Source: an uncultured Pelagibacteraceae bacterium
GTDB lineage: Bacteria > Pseudomonadota > Alphaproteobacteria > Pelagibacterales > Pelagibacteraceae
Direction of reading: 5' to 3'
DNA: 64,000 nucleotides
NCBI GenBank assembly: GCA_902573585.1
Contig: CACGKH010000003.1
Span: 1-64,000, forward strand
This document shows, in pieces, positions 1 through 8,319 of this stretch. Made by a program: the position numbers and the translations under genes. Within the stretch, counting starts at the first letter, position 1, and each line of letters opens with the position of its first letter. Under the pieces are notes generated by a model, which saw nothing but the letters and a program-made list of their open reading frames with translations, had not been told where the DNA came from and did not search any database.

Positions 1-48
1 GTCTCAGCCATGAAAAATGATGGGAACGAAGTAAGTACTGAAAGTTAG
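1..48 (+). CDS. C-terminal end of an upstream gene, possibly SufS
   Basis: Frame 1 is open from the window edge and ends at TAG (46-48), giving only 15 residues ending in STES. The gene lies directly upstream of SufT-like and SufA-like genes with no spacer, so it is the previous gene of the same operon. In alphaproteobacterial suf operons that position is usually the cysteine desulfurase SufS. The identity is inferred from context, because the visible residues are too few to recognise. Confidence 0.45.
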   Translation, partial: VSAMKNDGNEVSTES

Positions 49-54
49 TTGTTT

Positions 55-351
55 ATGGAAGTAAAAAATAAAATTATTGAAGAAATTAGAAAGATTTATG
101 ACCCTGAGTTACCTGTGAATATTTATGAATTAGGTTTAATTTATGATATTAAAGTTGAAGGTCGAAAAGCCGAAATTAAAATGACTTTAACCACACCAAA
201 TTGTCCTGTTGCCGAAAGTTTACCTAAAGAGGTTAAAGAAGGAGCAATGCAAGTAGAAGAAATTGATGATGTAGATCTTCAATTAGTTTGGGATCCACCT
301 TGGACCAAAGATATGATGTCAGATGCAGCTAAGTTGGAGTTAAATTTATAA
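55..351 (+). CDS. sufT: SufT-like Fe-S assembly protein (MIP18/DUF59 family)
   Basis: A small cytosolic protein of about 98 residues matching the MIP18/DUF59 family, which helps Fe-S cluster maturation of client proteins. Visible family features are the DPELPVNIYELGLIY segment near the N-terminus and the TTPNCPVAE segment with the family's conserved cysteine. The ORF track begins at a TTG (49) right after the previous stop. The ATG at 55 gives a more usual start (MEVKNK) and is preferred here. The stop overlaps the start of the next gene, so the two are probably co-translated in a suf operon. Confidence 0.85.
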   Translation: MEVKNKIIEEIRKIYDPELPVNIYELGLIYDIKVEGRKAEIKMTLTTPNCPVAESLPKEVKEGAMQVEEIDDVDLQLVWDPPWTKDMMSDAAKLELNL

Positions 352-686
352 TGAATTCAATAATTAAATTAAGTAATAATGCAGCAACAAGAATTAAAGA
401 AATAATGTCTAGTGCTGAAAAAGATGCTTTAGGCGTAAGAGTTTCAGTAAAGTCTGGAGGTTGTGCAGGTATGTCTTATGTTATGGAATATTCGAAAGAA
501 CTCAATCCAAATGATGAAGTGGTTGAAGATAAAGGAGTTAAAGTGTTTATAGACCCAGCAGCAGTATTGTATCTTTTAGGTACAGAAATGGACTATAAAA
601 AAGAGGAGTTTTCATCGTCTTTTGTTTTTAATAATCCCAATGAAACTGAGCGATGTGGCTGTGGGGAGTCATTTAAAATCGATTAA
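351..686 (+). CDS. sufA: Iron-sulfur assembly scaffold/carrier, SufA/IscA/HesB family
   Basis: An A-type Fe-S carrier of 111 residues. All three cluster-binding cysteines are visible: one in SGGCAGMSY (about residue 38) and two in the C-terminal ERCGCGESF. The length is normal for the family. It starts on the last base of the preceding sufT-like gene, the usual end of an alphaproteobacterial suf operon. It is expected to accept clusters from SufBCD and pass them to apo-enzymes in the cytosol. SufA versus ErpA/IscA cannot be decided from sequence alone; the context favours SufA. Confidence 0.9.
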   Translation: MNSIIKLSNNAATRIKEIMSSAEKDALGVRVSVKSGGCAGMSYVMEYSKELNPNDEVVEDKGVKVFIDPAAVLYLLGTEMDYKKEEFSSSFVFNNPNETERCGCGESFKID

Positions 687-752
687 ATATCAGTATCCCA
701 TAAGTTGCATAGCAGTATTGCATTATACGCATAACTAGTATATGATTCTCTT

Positions 753-923
753 ATGAACAAATTTGAATTTAAAAATCTTGTTAAGAACCTAAAAAATTCT
801 TTGAAAGAAAAAACTTTTTTTAAAGATCTACGTAAAGAGGTTAACACTGGTGCTAATGGTACTCAGGATTACGTTGTTAAAAAAGGGGCTAACAAAGATA
901 CTATCGCAACTACAAGACAGTAA
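753..923 (+). CDS. Small hypothetical protein, 56 aa, convergent with glnA
   Basis: Not in the ORF track because it is below its length cutoff. ATG at 753 runs 57 codons to TAA at 921-923, directly abutting the glnA stop on the other strand. The product is basic, starts MNKFEFKNLVKNLKNSL and ends TIATTRQ, with no membrane segment or signal peptide. Varied residue use (G, T, D, R) in AT-rich DNA and filling of an otherwise unexplained 240-bp gap argue for a real gene. I do not recognise a family. There is no strong ribosome binding site (ttctctt upstream). Confidence 0.5.
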   Translation: MNKFEFKNLVKNLKNSLKEKTFFKDLRKEVNTGANGTQDYVVKKGANKDTIATTRQ

Positions 924-2330
924 TTAACTACTGTAATACATCTCAAATTCTACTGGATGAGGTGCATGTTCGAATTTGTGAATTTCCTCGAACTTAAGCG
1001 CAATGTAAGCATCTATTTGATCATCCGTAAATACACCACCTTGAGTTAAAAATTCTCTATCTTTATCTAAACTTTCCATAGCTTCTCTTAATGATCCACA
1101 AACTGTTGGAATAGCTTTAACTTCTTCTGGTGGTAACTCATATAAATCTTTGTCGAATGATTCACCTGGATGAATTTTATTTTTAATACCATCCAGACCC
1201 GCCATTAACATTGCTGCAAAAGTAAGATAAGGGTTACCTGATGCATCAGGAAATCTAATTTCACATCTTGCACCTTTTTTACTTAATGTAATAGGAATAC
1301 GACATGATGCTGACCTGTTTCTTGCAGAGTAAGCTAAAAGAACTGGAGCTTCAAAACCTGGAACTAATCTTTTATAACTGTTTGTTGTAGAGTTAGCAAA
1401 AGCATTGATTGCCTTTGCATGTTTGAGGATTCCACCAATATAATGTAAAGCAGTTTCCGAAAGACCAGCATAAGCATCTCCAGAAAACACGGGTTTATCA
1501 CCTTTCCAAATTGATTGATGAATATGCATTCCCGATCCATTATCACCGGCCACTGGCTTTGGCATAAAAGTAGCAGTTTTACCAAAAGAATGTGTTACCA
1601 TTTGAACAACATATTTATAAAGCTGTACGTTATCAGCTTGATTTACTAAAGTACCAAAATACATACCAAGTTCATGCTGACTGGGAGCAACTTCATGATG
1701 ATGTTTTTCAACTTTGATGCCAACTTCTTTTAAATTTTTTAAATATTCACCTCGCATATCCTGTTCACTGTCAACTGGAGGAACTGGAAAATATCCACCT
1801 TTAACTGGAGGTCTATGTCCCATGTTACCATTTTCATATACTTTACCAGAATTGTATGGACCTTCTTTACTATCAATTTTAAAACCACACTCGTTCATAT
1901 CATTTTTAATTCTAACATCATCGAAAACAAAAAATTCAGGTTCTGGACCAAAAAAAGCTTTATCTCCAACTCCCGAAGATTTTAAATATTCCTCAGCTTT
2001 TTTTGCTACACCTCTAGGATCTCTTTCGTAAGGAGTTTTCTTTACAGCATCTAAAATATCACAAAATAAAACTGCAGTATTATGAGATGTAAAAGGATCT
2101 AAAAAAAATCTTGATGTATCAGGTTTTAAAATCATGTCAGACTCATTAATTGCCTTCCAACCAGCAATAGACGAACCATCAAAGAATACACCTTCTTTCA
2201 ACATATCCTCGTCAACGATAGAAGAGTCCATTGTAAGGTGTTGTAATTTACCCCTTGGATCAGTAAATCTTAAATCTACAAATTCTGCTTCTTTATCTTT
2301 AATAAATTTTAAAACATCTTTAGTGCTCAT
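924..2330 (-). CDS. glnA: Glutamine synthetase type I
   Basis: Glutamine synthetase makes glutamine from glutamate, ammonia and ATP as a cytosolic dodecamer. The 468-residue length fits GSI-beta. Visible landmarks are the DGSSIAGW loop (51-58), the ATP/metal segment [16 protein letters not shown] (258-273), NRSASCRIP (338-346) and the adenylylation-loop tyrosine at exactly residue 397 (DLYELPPEE). GlnE-type adenylylation control is therefore possible. A good ribosome binding site (aggagag) precedes the ATG. The gene is monocistronic here, divergent from the YbaK-like gene. I see no convincing sigma-54 promoter in the 141-bp spacer. Confidence 0.97.
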   Translation of the reverse strand: MSTKDVLKFIKDKEAEFVDLRFTDPRGKLQHLTMDSSIVDEDMLKEGVFFDGSSIAGWKAINESDMILKPDTSRFFLDPFTSHNTAVLFCDILDAVKKTPYERDPRGVAKKAEEYLKSSGVGDKAFFGPEPEFFVFDDVRIKNDMNECGFKIDSKEGPYNSGKVYENGNMGHRPPVKGGYFPVPPVDSEQDMRGEYLKNLKEVGIKVEKHHHEVAPSQHELGMYFGTLVNQADNVQLYKYVVQMVTHSFGKTATFMPKPVAGDNGSGMHIHQSIWKGDKPVFSGDAYAGLSETALHYIGGILKHAKAINAFANSTTNSYKRLVPGFEAPVLLAYSARNRSASCRIPITLSKKGARCEIRFPDASGNPYLTFAAMLMAGLDGIKNKIHPGESFDKDLYELPPEEVKAIPTVCGSLREAMESLDKDREFLTQGGVFTDDQIDAYIALKFEEIHKFEHAPHPVEFEMYYSS

Positions 2331-2471
2331 TTTCTCTCCTGTATAATTCTGAACGTTGTATTACCAAAAAAAGACTGATAGATAATGCTCTTTTACTTAA
2401 TAACACCTATGCATTTTTTACATAAGTGTATAATTAAACATTAAAAATAACTAACAATTAAAAGTTGAATA

Positions 2472-2951
2472 ATGAGTTTATTAGACAAAGACCCAGTTAA
2501 AAGGGTTGATAAAATATTAAGAGCATTTGATCCTAATATGAGTGTTATTGTTTTGGATAACTCTGCTAGAACTGCTTTAGAAGCAGCTTCGTCTTTAGGT
2601 TGTGAAGTTGGTGCTATTGTTAAAAGCTTACTTTTTAAAACTGAGAATCAGTTTACTTTATTCCTTGTAGCTGGTGATAAAAAAGCTTCTCTAAATAAGA
2701 TTAAAAAAACTCTTAAAATTAAAAATGCCTTAATGGCTACTGCTGATGAGGTAAAAAATATTACTGGTTATACAATTGGAGGAGTTTCTCCAGTGGGTCA
2801 CTTAAACAAAATTGATATTTTTATAGATAATTCATTAGAAAGATTTAACTTTTTATATGCTGCAGCAGGACATCCAAATTGTATATTCAAAATTAATTTT
2901 ACAAATTTACAAAAAATTACCAATGGGAAAATTGAAGAAATAATAGAATGA
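2472..2951 (+). CDS. YbaK/EbsC-type aminoacyl-tRNA deacylase
   Basis: A 159-residue single-domain protein of the YbaK/ProX editing family, which hydrolyses mischarged aminoacyl-tRNAs (typically Cys- or Ala-tRNA-Pro). The family signature is clear: IVKSLLFK (about 48-55), the GDKKASLNK loop and GGVSPVGH (about 103-110), followed by the helical C-terminus. The substrate cannot be read from sequence. It overlaps the next gene by 4 bp, suggesting translational coupling with the EamA transporter, a pairing that looks like packing rather than pathway. Confidence 0.88.
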   Translation: MSLLDKDPVKRVDKILRAFDPNMSVIVLDNSARTALEAASSLGCEVGAIVKSLLFKTENQFTLFLVAGDKKASLNKIKKTLKIKNALMATADEVKNITGYTIGGVSPVGHLNKIDIFIDNSLERFNFLYAAAGHPNCIFKINFTNLQKITNGKIEEIIE

Positions 2952-3853
2952 GACAACCAAAATTATTAGATTATTTATTACTTACATTCTTAGCACTAAT
3001 TTGGGCTTCAGCTTTTTTTAACATCAAGATTGCAACTTACTCATTTGGACCTGTCACGATAGCTTTTTTAAGAGTTTTTTTTGGAGCAATTCCAGTTTTA
3101 TTACTTTGTTATTATAAAAAAATTAAAATTGAAGCTTTTTCAAAAGATTGGCATTGGTTTGCTATGATAGGTTTTATTAATTTGGTTGCACCTTTTTTTT
3201 TAATTGCATATGGAGTTAAGTCTGTCCAAAGTAATTTAGCAGCTATTTTAATGTCAACTACCACTTTAAGCTCAACAATTCTTGGTCATTTTTATACAAA
3301 AAATGAAAAATTTAATCTTTTAAGAACTATTGGAGTATTAATTGGATTTTCAGGAATAGTTTATTTATTTTCAGACAATATATTAATTAATGAAAATAAC
3401 TTTAGCTCTGCATTACTTATTGTTTTAGGATCCACATGTTATGTAATTGGTGGAGTACTGACACTAAAGATAAGTAAGAAAAAAAATGAAAATGTTACTG
3501 GTTCAATATTGATATGGGCAACAATTATTTTAATTCCTCTAGTGAGTTTTATTGAACAACCTTGGGAACTAACACCAAGATTAGACTCTACTATTTCTGT
3601 AATCTATCTTGGATTGGTTTCGACTGGGATTGCTTGGCTTTTGAGATTCAGGATTTTAATTAATAATGGTTTAATCTTCCAATCACAAGTTTCATATTTA
3701 ATACCAATTTTTGGAACCATTTTAGGTTATATTTTTTTAAAAGAATTAGTTACATTTAAATTATTTTTATCCCTAGTAGCCGTATGTATTGGAATTTACA
3801 TTGTAAGAATAGCAGGTTATAAAAAATTTACTTCAGTTTTGAAAAAGCATTAA
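2948..3853 (+). CDS. DMT superfamily EamA-type permease
   Basis: An integral inner-membrane protein of 301 residues with about ten hydrophobic segments in two EamA-like halves. The N-terminal half begins LLLTFLALIWASAFFNIKIA, a typical EamA opening with WASAF, and the second half starts near residue 150. Members export amino acids or other small metabolites; the substrate is unknown here. It begins inside the end of the YbaK-like gene and its 3' end overlaps the convergent methyltransferase gene by 26 bp. Confidence 0.88.
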   Translation: MRQPKLLDYLLLTFLALIWASAFFNIKIATYSFGPVTIAFLRVFFGAIPVLLLCYYKKIKIEAFSKDWHWFAMIGFINLVAPFFLIAYGVKSVQSNLAAILMSTTTLSSTILGHFYTKNEKFNLLRTIGVLIGFSGIVYLFSDNILINENNFSSALLIVLGSTCYVIGGVLTLKISKKKNENVTGSILIWATIILIPLVSFIEQPWELTPRLDSTISVIYLGLVSTGIAWLLRFRILINNGLIFQSQVSYLIPIFGTILGYIFLKELVTFKLFLSLVAVCIGIYIVRIAGYKKFTSVLKKH

Positions 3854-4736
3854 TATGTGAAGGTCTGGTTTCACAACAACCTCCAAGAATAGTCGCACCC
3901 GCATTTTTAAATTTTTTTGCAAATTCAAACATTTTTTCTGGAGTTAAATCCTCACGAACACCAAGAAATTCATTGGGATTTCCAGTTTTACTTCCGTTAA
4001 AAGCACCTGTGTAATTTGGTTTTGGATTAGTCTTTATAAAGCCATTAAGTTTAAAACCAAATGGAATACCTAAATTTTTTATTTCATTTAAATTTAACTC
4101 ATAATTTTCAGGAGAAACACAAGAAAGCATAATTCCTAATAATTTTTCATGTTTAATTTTAGATACTATTTCAGAAATTTTTTCACCACTCGGTAAGTTT
4201 GTACCTTCTGAAATATGAGCTCCAATTAAATATGGTTTATTAAATTGAGAAATACTCTCTATAGCAATTTTGAACTCTTTTACGCTACTTAAAACATCTA
4301 AATAAAAAAAATCCACATAAGGGTTTAGTAATTCAGCTTGAGTTTTAAAATTTTCAGTAATCTCAGTATCTGGTCTTGTGTCAGCTTCATAAGTTAAATA
4401 CTGAGGAGGTAATCCCCCGGCAACTAAAATATTTGGAAATAATTCTTTTGCTTTTTGTGCAATTTCACCAGCTTTTTTATTTAAATATTCAAACTTATCC
4501 TCAACATTATTGTCTCTTAATCTTATTTTTCTGGTTGTAAATGTAGTTGTAACAATAACCTCAGCTCCAGCTTTAATAAAATCAATATGTGTATCTAATA
4601 AAAGTTGATGATATTTTTCTTGAAGAAGTGCATTTGCACTCCATAAAGTTCCATTAGGTGCCATTCCTCTTGCTAGAAGTTCTTGACCCATTCCTCCATC
4701 CAATATTCTAGTTTGTTTAAAAAAATTTAAGTTCAT
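3828..4736 (-). CDS. bhmT: Homocysteine S-methyltransferase family (BhmT/MmuM-like)
   Basis: A 302-residue Zn-dependent methyltransferase that transfers a methyl group to homocysteine to form methionine. The barrel start ILDGGMGQEL is clear. The three zinc cysteines are C206 (MLSCVSPE) and C287-C288 (GGCCETRP). The donor may be glycine betaine (BHMT) or S-methylmethionine (MmuM); sequence alone does not decide. In Pelagibacter the copy behind tandem SAM riboswitches is annotated bhmT, and this gene has the same leader arrangement. The GAGGA ribosome binding site lies 4 nt before the ATG, next to the SAM-V-like pseudoknot. Confidence 0.88.
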   Translation of the reverse strand: MNLNFFKQTRILDGGMGQELLARGMAPNGTLWSANALLQEKYHQLLLDTHIDFIKAGAEVIVTTTFTTRKIRLRDNNVEDKFEYLNKKAGEIAQKAKELFPNILVAGGLPPQYLTYEADTRPDTEITENFKTQAELLNPYVDFFYLDVLSSVKEFKIAIESISQFNKPYLIGAHISEGTNLPSGEKISEIVSKIKHEKLLGIMLSCVSPENYELNLNEIKNLGIPFGFKLNGFIKTNPKPNYTGAFNGSKTGNPNEFLGVREDLTPEKMFEFAKKFKNAGATILGGCCETRPSHINAFSKLK

Positions 4737-4754
4737 TTTATCCTCGCTTTTTTA

Positions 4755-4800
4755 GTGCTTTAGCTTAATGCTAGGCGCACAATACAGTTCAAATACCTGC
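4755..4800 (-). promoter_or_regulatory. SAM-V-like riboswitch aptamer in the bhmT leader
   Basis: On the minus strand this element runs GCAGG, ATTTGA, TATTG, GTGC, GCC, GCTAAA, GCAC. GCAGG can pair with CCT(a)GC as P1. GTGC pairs with GCAC after the GCTAAA run as an H-type pseudoknot. It shares the ATTTGA..TATTG..GCTAAA order with the upstream SAM-II-like element. It ends about 10 nt before the GAGGA ribosome binding site, fitting translational control. The SAM-V assignment rests on architecture, host type and downstream gene; no covariance search was run. Confidence 0.72.
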
Positions 4801-4820
4801 AGATCGATTATGTTGGGAAT

Positions 4821-4866
4821 TTCCATTTTAGCAGTTATTGCCCGCAATAGGATCAAATCGGCAACT
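4821..4866 (-). promoter_or_regulatory. SAM-II-like riboswitch aptamer, upstream member of the tandem
   Basis: On the minus strand a stem TTGCC/GGCAA encloses a loop with GATTTGATCC and TATTG, followed by TAACTGCTAAAATGG. The GCTAAA stretch and the CC/GG pseudoknot contact match the SAM-II architecture (stem, U-rich major-groove loop, A-rich return strand). It starts almost at the predicted transcription start and lies about 90 nt upstream of the gene. Transcriptional control by this unit and translational control by the SAM-V unit is known for such tandems in Pelagibacter; here it is inferred. Confidence 0.65.
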
Positions 4867-4868
4867 TA

Positions 4869-4897
4869 AATATATTTTAAAAATTTTAATAAATCAA
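4869..4897 (-). promoter_or_regulatory. Sigma-70 promoter of the riboswitch-bhmT transcript
   Basis: On the minus strand TTGATT (4897-4892), a 17-nt spacer and TATATT (4874-4869). The transcript would begin 4-8 nt further on, right at the first riboswitch stem, which supports both calls. Confidence 0.6.
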
Positions 4898-4904
4898 TTG
4901 AAAT

Positions 4905-5651
4905 TTAAATAAATATTTTAAAAGCCATCCTTAAAGCTACAAAAATAACTAGCAATGATGTTATCAAAGCTAGCATCCTATTTGAAAAAATTTTAAGATT
5001 TAAATAATTTCCAATAAAGCCACCAATGAAAACAGTTAAAAATAAAGGCCAGTATAATGTAATTTCTTTTAAAACAATTTCTTTTGTAAATTGACCTACT
5101 ATTCCTGAAAGAGAGTTAATAAGTATGAACAACGATGCAGTAGTTGCAATATTTTTAGGTTTATCCGCTTTTAATAAAAAAAGTATAGGGCTTAAGAAAA
5201 TTCCCCCACCAATACCAACTATACCAGAGATTAATCCTAAAATCGAACCTAAAAAGATTGAAATGAAAACATTAATTTTTTTGACAATTATTTCCTTGTC
5301 CCCATAAGATTTATTATTTGCTAATAATAGTAATCCTGCAAAGGATAGAACTAAAAATAGCAATATTTCAAATATTTCTTTATTAATTACTAATGTTCCA
5401 CCTAAAAAAGCTAAAGGAATTGACCCAATTAAAAATGGTATCAACAATTTAAAGTTATGATTTCCTGCTTTAACATAATTAAAAGAATTGCCTGAAACAA
5501 CAATTATATTACATAGTAAAGCTATGACTGGAAAAATGTAATAAGGAATATCCCAAATTATCAATAAAGCTAGATAAGTTGAACCCCCACCAAAACCAAT
5601 ACTTGAATATAAAATAGCTGTTATTAGAAATGAAATTGATAATATAATCAT
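4905..5651 (-). CDS. TauE/SafE (DUF81) family sulfite/anion exporter-like permease
   Basis: A 248-residue polytopic inner-membrane protein with about eight hydrophobic segments. It has the two glycine-rich family signatures SIGFGGGSTYL near residue 18 and GIVGIGGGIFLSPIL near residue 144. TauE/SafE proteins are linked to export of sulfite, sulfoacetate or other organic anions; the substrate is not readable here. The start codon is only 14 bp from that of the divergent moaB-like gene, so each gene's promoter must lie within the neighbour's 5' region. Confidence 0.85.
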   Translation of the reverse strand: MIILSISFLITAILYSSIGFGGGSTYLALLIIWDIPYYIFPVIALLCNIIVVSGNSFNYVKAGNHNFKLLIPFLIGSIPLAFLGGTLVINKEIFEILLFLVLSFAGLLLLANNKSYGDKEIIVKKINVFISIFLGSILGLISGIVGIGGGIFLSPILFLLKADKPKNIATTASLFILINSLSGIVGQFTKEIVLKEITLYWPLFLTVFIGGFIGNYLNLKIFSNRMLALITSLLVIFVALRMAFKIFI

Positions 5652-5665
5652 ATTAATAAATTTTT

Positions 5666-6166
5666 ATGAAAGTAAATATAGCACTTTTGACTGTAACAGA
5701 TACTAGGACTTTTGATAATGATAAATCAGGAGCAATATTGGTAGAAAAAATTAATGAAGCCAATCACAAACTCATTGATAGAAAAATTTGTAAAGATAAT
5801 AAAAAAGATATTGTTGTTATTCTTAAAGAATGGATTAATAAAAAAGAAATAGATGTTATTATTACAACTGGTGGAACAGGGTTGACAGGCAGGGATATAA
5901 CCCCAGAGGCTATAGAGCAGATAGCAGACAAACATATCCCAGGTTTTGGAGAAACTTTCAGAAACTTAAGTTTAAAAACTGTTGGTACTTCAGCAATTCA
6001 ATCAAGAGCTTGTGCAGTTTTAGCAAACGGTAAATATATTTTTGCTTTACCAGGATCATCAGGAGGCGTTACTGATGCATGGGATGGAATTTTGAAGTAT
6101 CAACTAGATATCAATCATAAACCATGTAATTTCGTTGAACTATTCCCAAGATTAAAAGAAAAATAA
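5666..6166 (+). CDS. moaB: Molybdopterin adenylyltransferase-type protein (MoaB/MogA)
   Basis: A cytosolic 166-residue MogA/MoaB-fold protein that activates molybdopterin by adenylylation before metal insertion. Visible motifs are TDTRTFDNDKSG near the N-terminus, the TTGGTGLTGRDITPEA substrate loop (about 67-82) and the LPGSSGGV segment (about 129-136). The length fits MoaB. With moaA, moaC, moaD and moaE 5 kb further on it forms most of a cofactor pathway; MoeA and MoeB homologues are not in this window. The stop abuts the convergent DUF1244 gene. Confidence 0.92.
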   Translation: MKVNIALLTVTDTRTFDNDKSGAILVEKINEANHKLIDRKICKDNKKDIVVILKEWINKKEIDVIITTGGTGLTGRDITPEAIEQIADKHIPGFGETFRNLSLKTVGTSAIQSRACAVLANGKYIFALPGSSGGVTDAWDGILKYQLDINHKPCNFVELFPRLKEK

Positions 6167-6412
6167 TTATTTTTGATATTTTTCTTTCCATTCTGAATAA
6201 GGCATTCCATAAATATGCTCTCTAGCATCTGGATCTGAAATAGATATACCTTTTTTTTCAGCTTCTTCCCTGTACCATCTTGATAAACAATTTCTGCAAA
6301 AATTTGCTAAATTCATAAGATCAATATTTTGTACATCTTTTCTTTCATCTAGATGCTTAAGCAATCTCTCAAATGTAGCTGATTGGATTTCTTTTTTTTC
6401 ATTTTTGTTCAT
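6167..6412 (-). CDS. DUF1244 family small protein
   Basis: An 81-residue cytosolic protein. The core DVQNIDLMNLANFCRNCLSRWY is the hallmark of DUF1244, including the two conserved cysteines spaced C-x2-C. The function is not established for the family. It is a single gene between the moaB-like gene and the aldehyde dehydrogenase, convergent with the former and abutting it exactly. Nothing in the neighbourhood explains its role. Confidence 0.85.
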   Translation of the reverse strand: MNKNEKKEIQSATFERLLKHLDERKDVQNIDLMNLANFCRNCLSRWYREEAEKKGISISDPDAREHIYGMPYSEWKEKYQK

Positions 6413-6528
6413 AAAAAAATATTAAAGAATTTTTTCTTTAGCACAAGATATAGTATTCGTACAATTCTAAGTAGAAAATTTAGAATATTTCAAATGGACA
6501 TGTTTAATGATTGTTAGTTTAATAAAGA

Positions 6529-8274
6529 ATGGCTATTAAACGAAAAAGAAAAGCAAAGCCAAAGACCAAAAAGAAAAAATCTAAATTGGTCAAAACATCT
6601 AGAAAAAAAATAAAAACGAAAAAAAAAGTTGTGACAAAAAAGTCTGCGACTAAGAAGCGTTCTAAAAAATCTAGAAAAAACAATAAGCTTAAACTAACAA
6701 AAAAAAAAAGAGGGGTAAAAAAAATGAGTACAGAAACAATGAAAAGTGCTTCGTCTCCTTTGTTGGATACGTCTCACTTAAAAGTACCGTTCCCATATAA
6801 AGCTAAATATGGAAATTATATAAACGGTAAATTTGTAGAACCTAAGTCTGGCAAGTACTTTGACAATGTTACACCTATAAATAACGAGGTAATTTGTCAA
6901 ATAGCTAGATCAGATGCAAAAGATGTAGATGCAGCTTTAGATGCTGCTCATGCAGCTTTTCCAACTTGGGGTAAAACTTCAATAACAGAAAGATCAAACA
7001 TTCTTTTAAAGATTGCTGATGTTATAGAAAAAAATCTTAACACATTAGCTACAGCAGAATGTTTAGATAATGGAAAGCCAATAAGAGAATGTATGGCCGC
7101 AGATTTACCTTTAGTGGTTGATCACTGGAGATATTTTGCAGGTGTAATTAGAGCTGAGGAAGGTTCTGTTGCAGAGATAAGTAATAGTGAATATTCTTAT
7201 CATATACCAGAACCATTAGGTGTAGTTGGTCAAATTATACCTTGGAACTTCCCACTTTTAATGGCGACTTGGAAACTTGCTCCAGCATTAGCTGCAGGTA
7301 ACTGTGTTGTTCTAAAACCAGCTGAACAAACTCCAGCTTCTATAATGTTATTAATGGAAATGATTGGTGATTTATTACCTCCAGGAGTTGTTAACGTTGT
7401 AAGTGGTTTTGGCTTAGAAGCAGGTAAACCTTTAGCTTCATCTAAAAGAATCAAAAAGATTGCTTTTACAGGTGAAACAACAACTGGTCGTTTGATTATG
7501 CAATATGCGTCTCAAAACTTAATTCCAATTACTTTAGAGCTTGGTGGAAAATCTCCAAATATTTTCTTCGAAGATGTTATGGCGCAAGATGACGACTTCT
7601 TTGATAAATGTTTAGAAGGTTTTGCAATGTTTACACTTAACCAAGGGGAAGTTTGTACTTGTCCAAGTCGAGTACTAGTTCAAGAGTCTATCTATGATAA
7701 GTTTATGGAAAGAGCTGTTGCTAGAACAAAAGCTGTTAAACAAGACAATCCTCTAAAAATGGAAACTATGATTGGTGCTCAAGCATCCGTAGAACAAATG
7801 GAAAAAATCAAATCTTACTTAGATTTAGGTAAGAAAGAAGGTGCCAAAGTTCTATGTGGTGGAAATGTTGCTAAAGTTAATAGTGGTTTAGAAAAAGGAA
7901 ACTATATTGAACCAACTATTTTCGAAGGTGATAATTCAATGAGAATCTTCCAAGAAGAAATTTTTGGACCAGTAGTATCAGTAACTAAATTTAAAGATGA
8001 AGCAGAGGCATTAAAAATTGCCAATGATACTCTTTATGGTTTAGGTGCTGGTGTTTGGACTAGAAATGGAAATATCGCATACAGAATGGGAAGAGAAATA
8101 CAAGCTGGTAGAGTTTGGACAAACTGTTACCATGCTTACCCAGCTCATGCGGCATTTGGCGGATACAAACAATCTGGTATCGGAAGAGAAACTCACAAAA
8201 TGATGTTAAATCATTATAGACAAGTGAAAAACTTACACGTGTCTTACAGTGAGAAAAAGTTAGGCTTCTTTTAA
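6529..8274 (+). CDS. aldB: Acetaldehyde dehydrogenase (AldB/ExaC type) with optional Lys-rich N-terminal tail
   Basis: The catalytic part is a full NAD(P)-dependent aldehyde dehydrogenase of about 516 residues starting at MSTET (ATG 6724). It contains [22 protein letters not shown] and the active-site cysteine in [12 protein letters not shown], a sequence typical of AldB/ExaC acetaldehyde dehydrogenases. The same frame is open upstream for 65 codons encoding a histone-H1-like tail of K, R, S and T from ATG 6529. A strong ribosome binding site (AGAGGGG) 8 nt before ATG 6724 supports an internal start, so two forms may be made. The downstream DUF779 gene is a common aldB partner. Confidence 0.9.
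   Translation: MAIKRKRKAKPKTKKKKSKLVKTSRKKIKTKKKVVTKKSATKKRSKKSRKNNKLKLTKKKRGVKKMSTETMKSASSPLLDTSHLKVPFPYKAKYGNYINGKFVEPKSGKYFDNVTPINNEVICQIARSDAKDVDAALDAAHAAFPTWGKTSITERSNILLKIADVIEKNLNTLATAECLDNGKPIRECMAADLPLVVDHWRYFAGVIRAEEGSVAEISNSEYSYHIPEPLGVVGQIIPWNFPLLMATWKLAPALAAGNCVVLKPAEQTPASIMLLMEMIGDLLPPGVVNVVSGFGLEAGKPLASSKRIKKIAFTGETTTGRLIMQYASQNLIPITLELGGKSPNIFFEDVMAQDDDFFDKCLEGFAMFTLNQGEVCTCPSRVLVQESIYDKFMERAVARTKAVKQDNPLKMETMIGAQASVEQMEKIKSYLDLGKKEGAKVLCGGNVAKVNSGLEKGNYIEPTIFEGDNSMRIFQEEIFGPVVSVTKFKDEAEALKIANDTLYGLGAGVWTRNGNIAYRMGREIQAGRVWTNCYHAYPAHAAFGGYKQSGIGRETHKMMLNHYRQVKNLHVSYSEKKLGFF
6709..6715 (+). promoter_or_regulatory. Internal ribosome binding site for the short AldB form
   Basis: AGAGGGG sits 8 nt upstream of ATG 6724, inside the lysine-rich reading frame. 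No comparable site precedes the outer ATG at 6529. It decides the start of the catalytic domain and argues that the short form is at least the major product. Confidence 0.65.
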
Positions 8275-8287
8275 TAGATATATTATA

Positions 8288-8313
8288 ATGGCCCGTATTA
8301 AACTACGGGCCAT
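8288..8313 (+). promoter_or_regulatory. GC-rich hairpin between aldB and the DUF779 gene
   Basis: A perfect 10-bp stem ATGGCCCGTA/TACGGGCCAT with a 6-nt loop, unusually GC-rich for this DNA. It ends 6 nt before the DUF779 ATG and replaces any ribosome binding site. There is no U-run after it on the plus strand, so an mRNA-processing or translation-attenuating role is as likely as termination. Confidence 0.6.
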
Positions 8314-8319
8314 ATAAAT

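Noticed and set aside
1364-2346. Track ORFs of 70-105 aa on both strands within glnA
   Set aside because: They lie inside the clearly coding glnA frame and show low-complexity, non-family peptides; they are shadows.
2331-2471. Sigma-54/NtrC promoter or riboswitch upstream of glnA
   Set aside because: No TGGCAC-N5-TTGC pattern and no convincing structured element was found; only AT-rich spacer with a possible TATAAT facing the YbaK-like gene.
6529-6723. Separate small lysine-rich protein gene upstream of aldB
   Set aside because: There is no stop codon before the aldehyde dehydrogenase frame, so it can only be an N-terminal extension or untranslated DNA.
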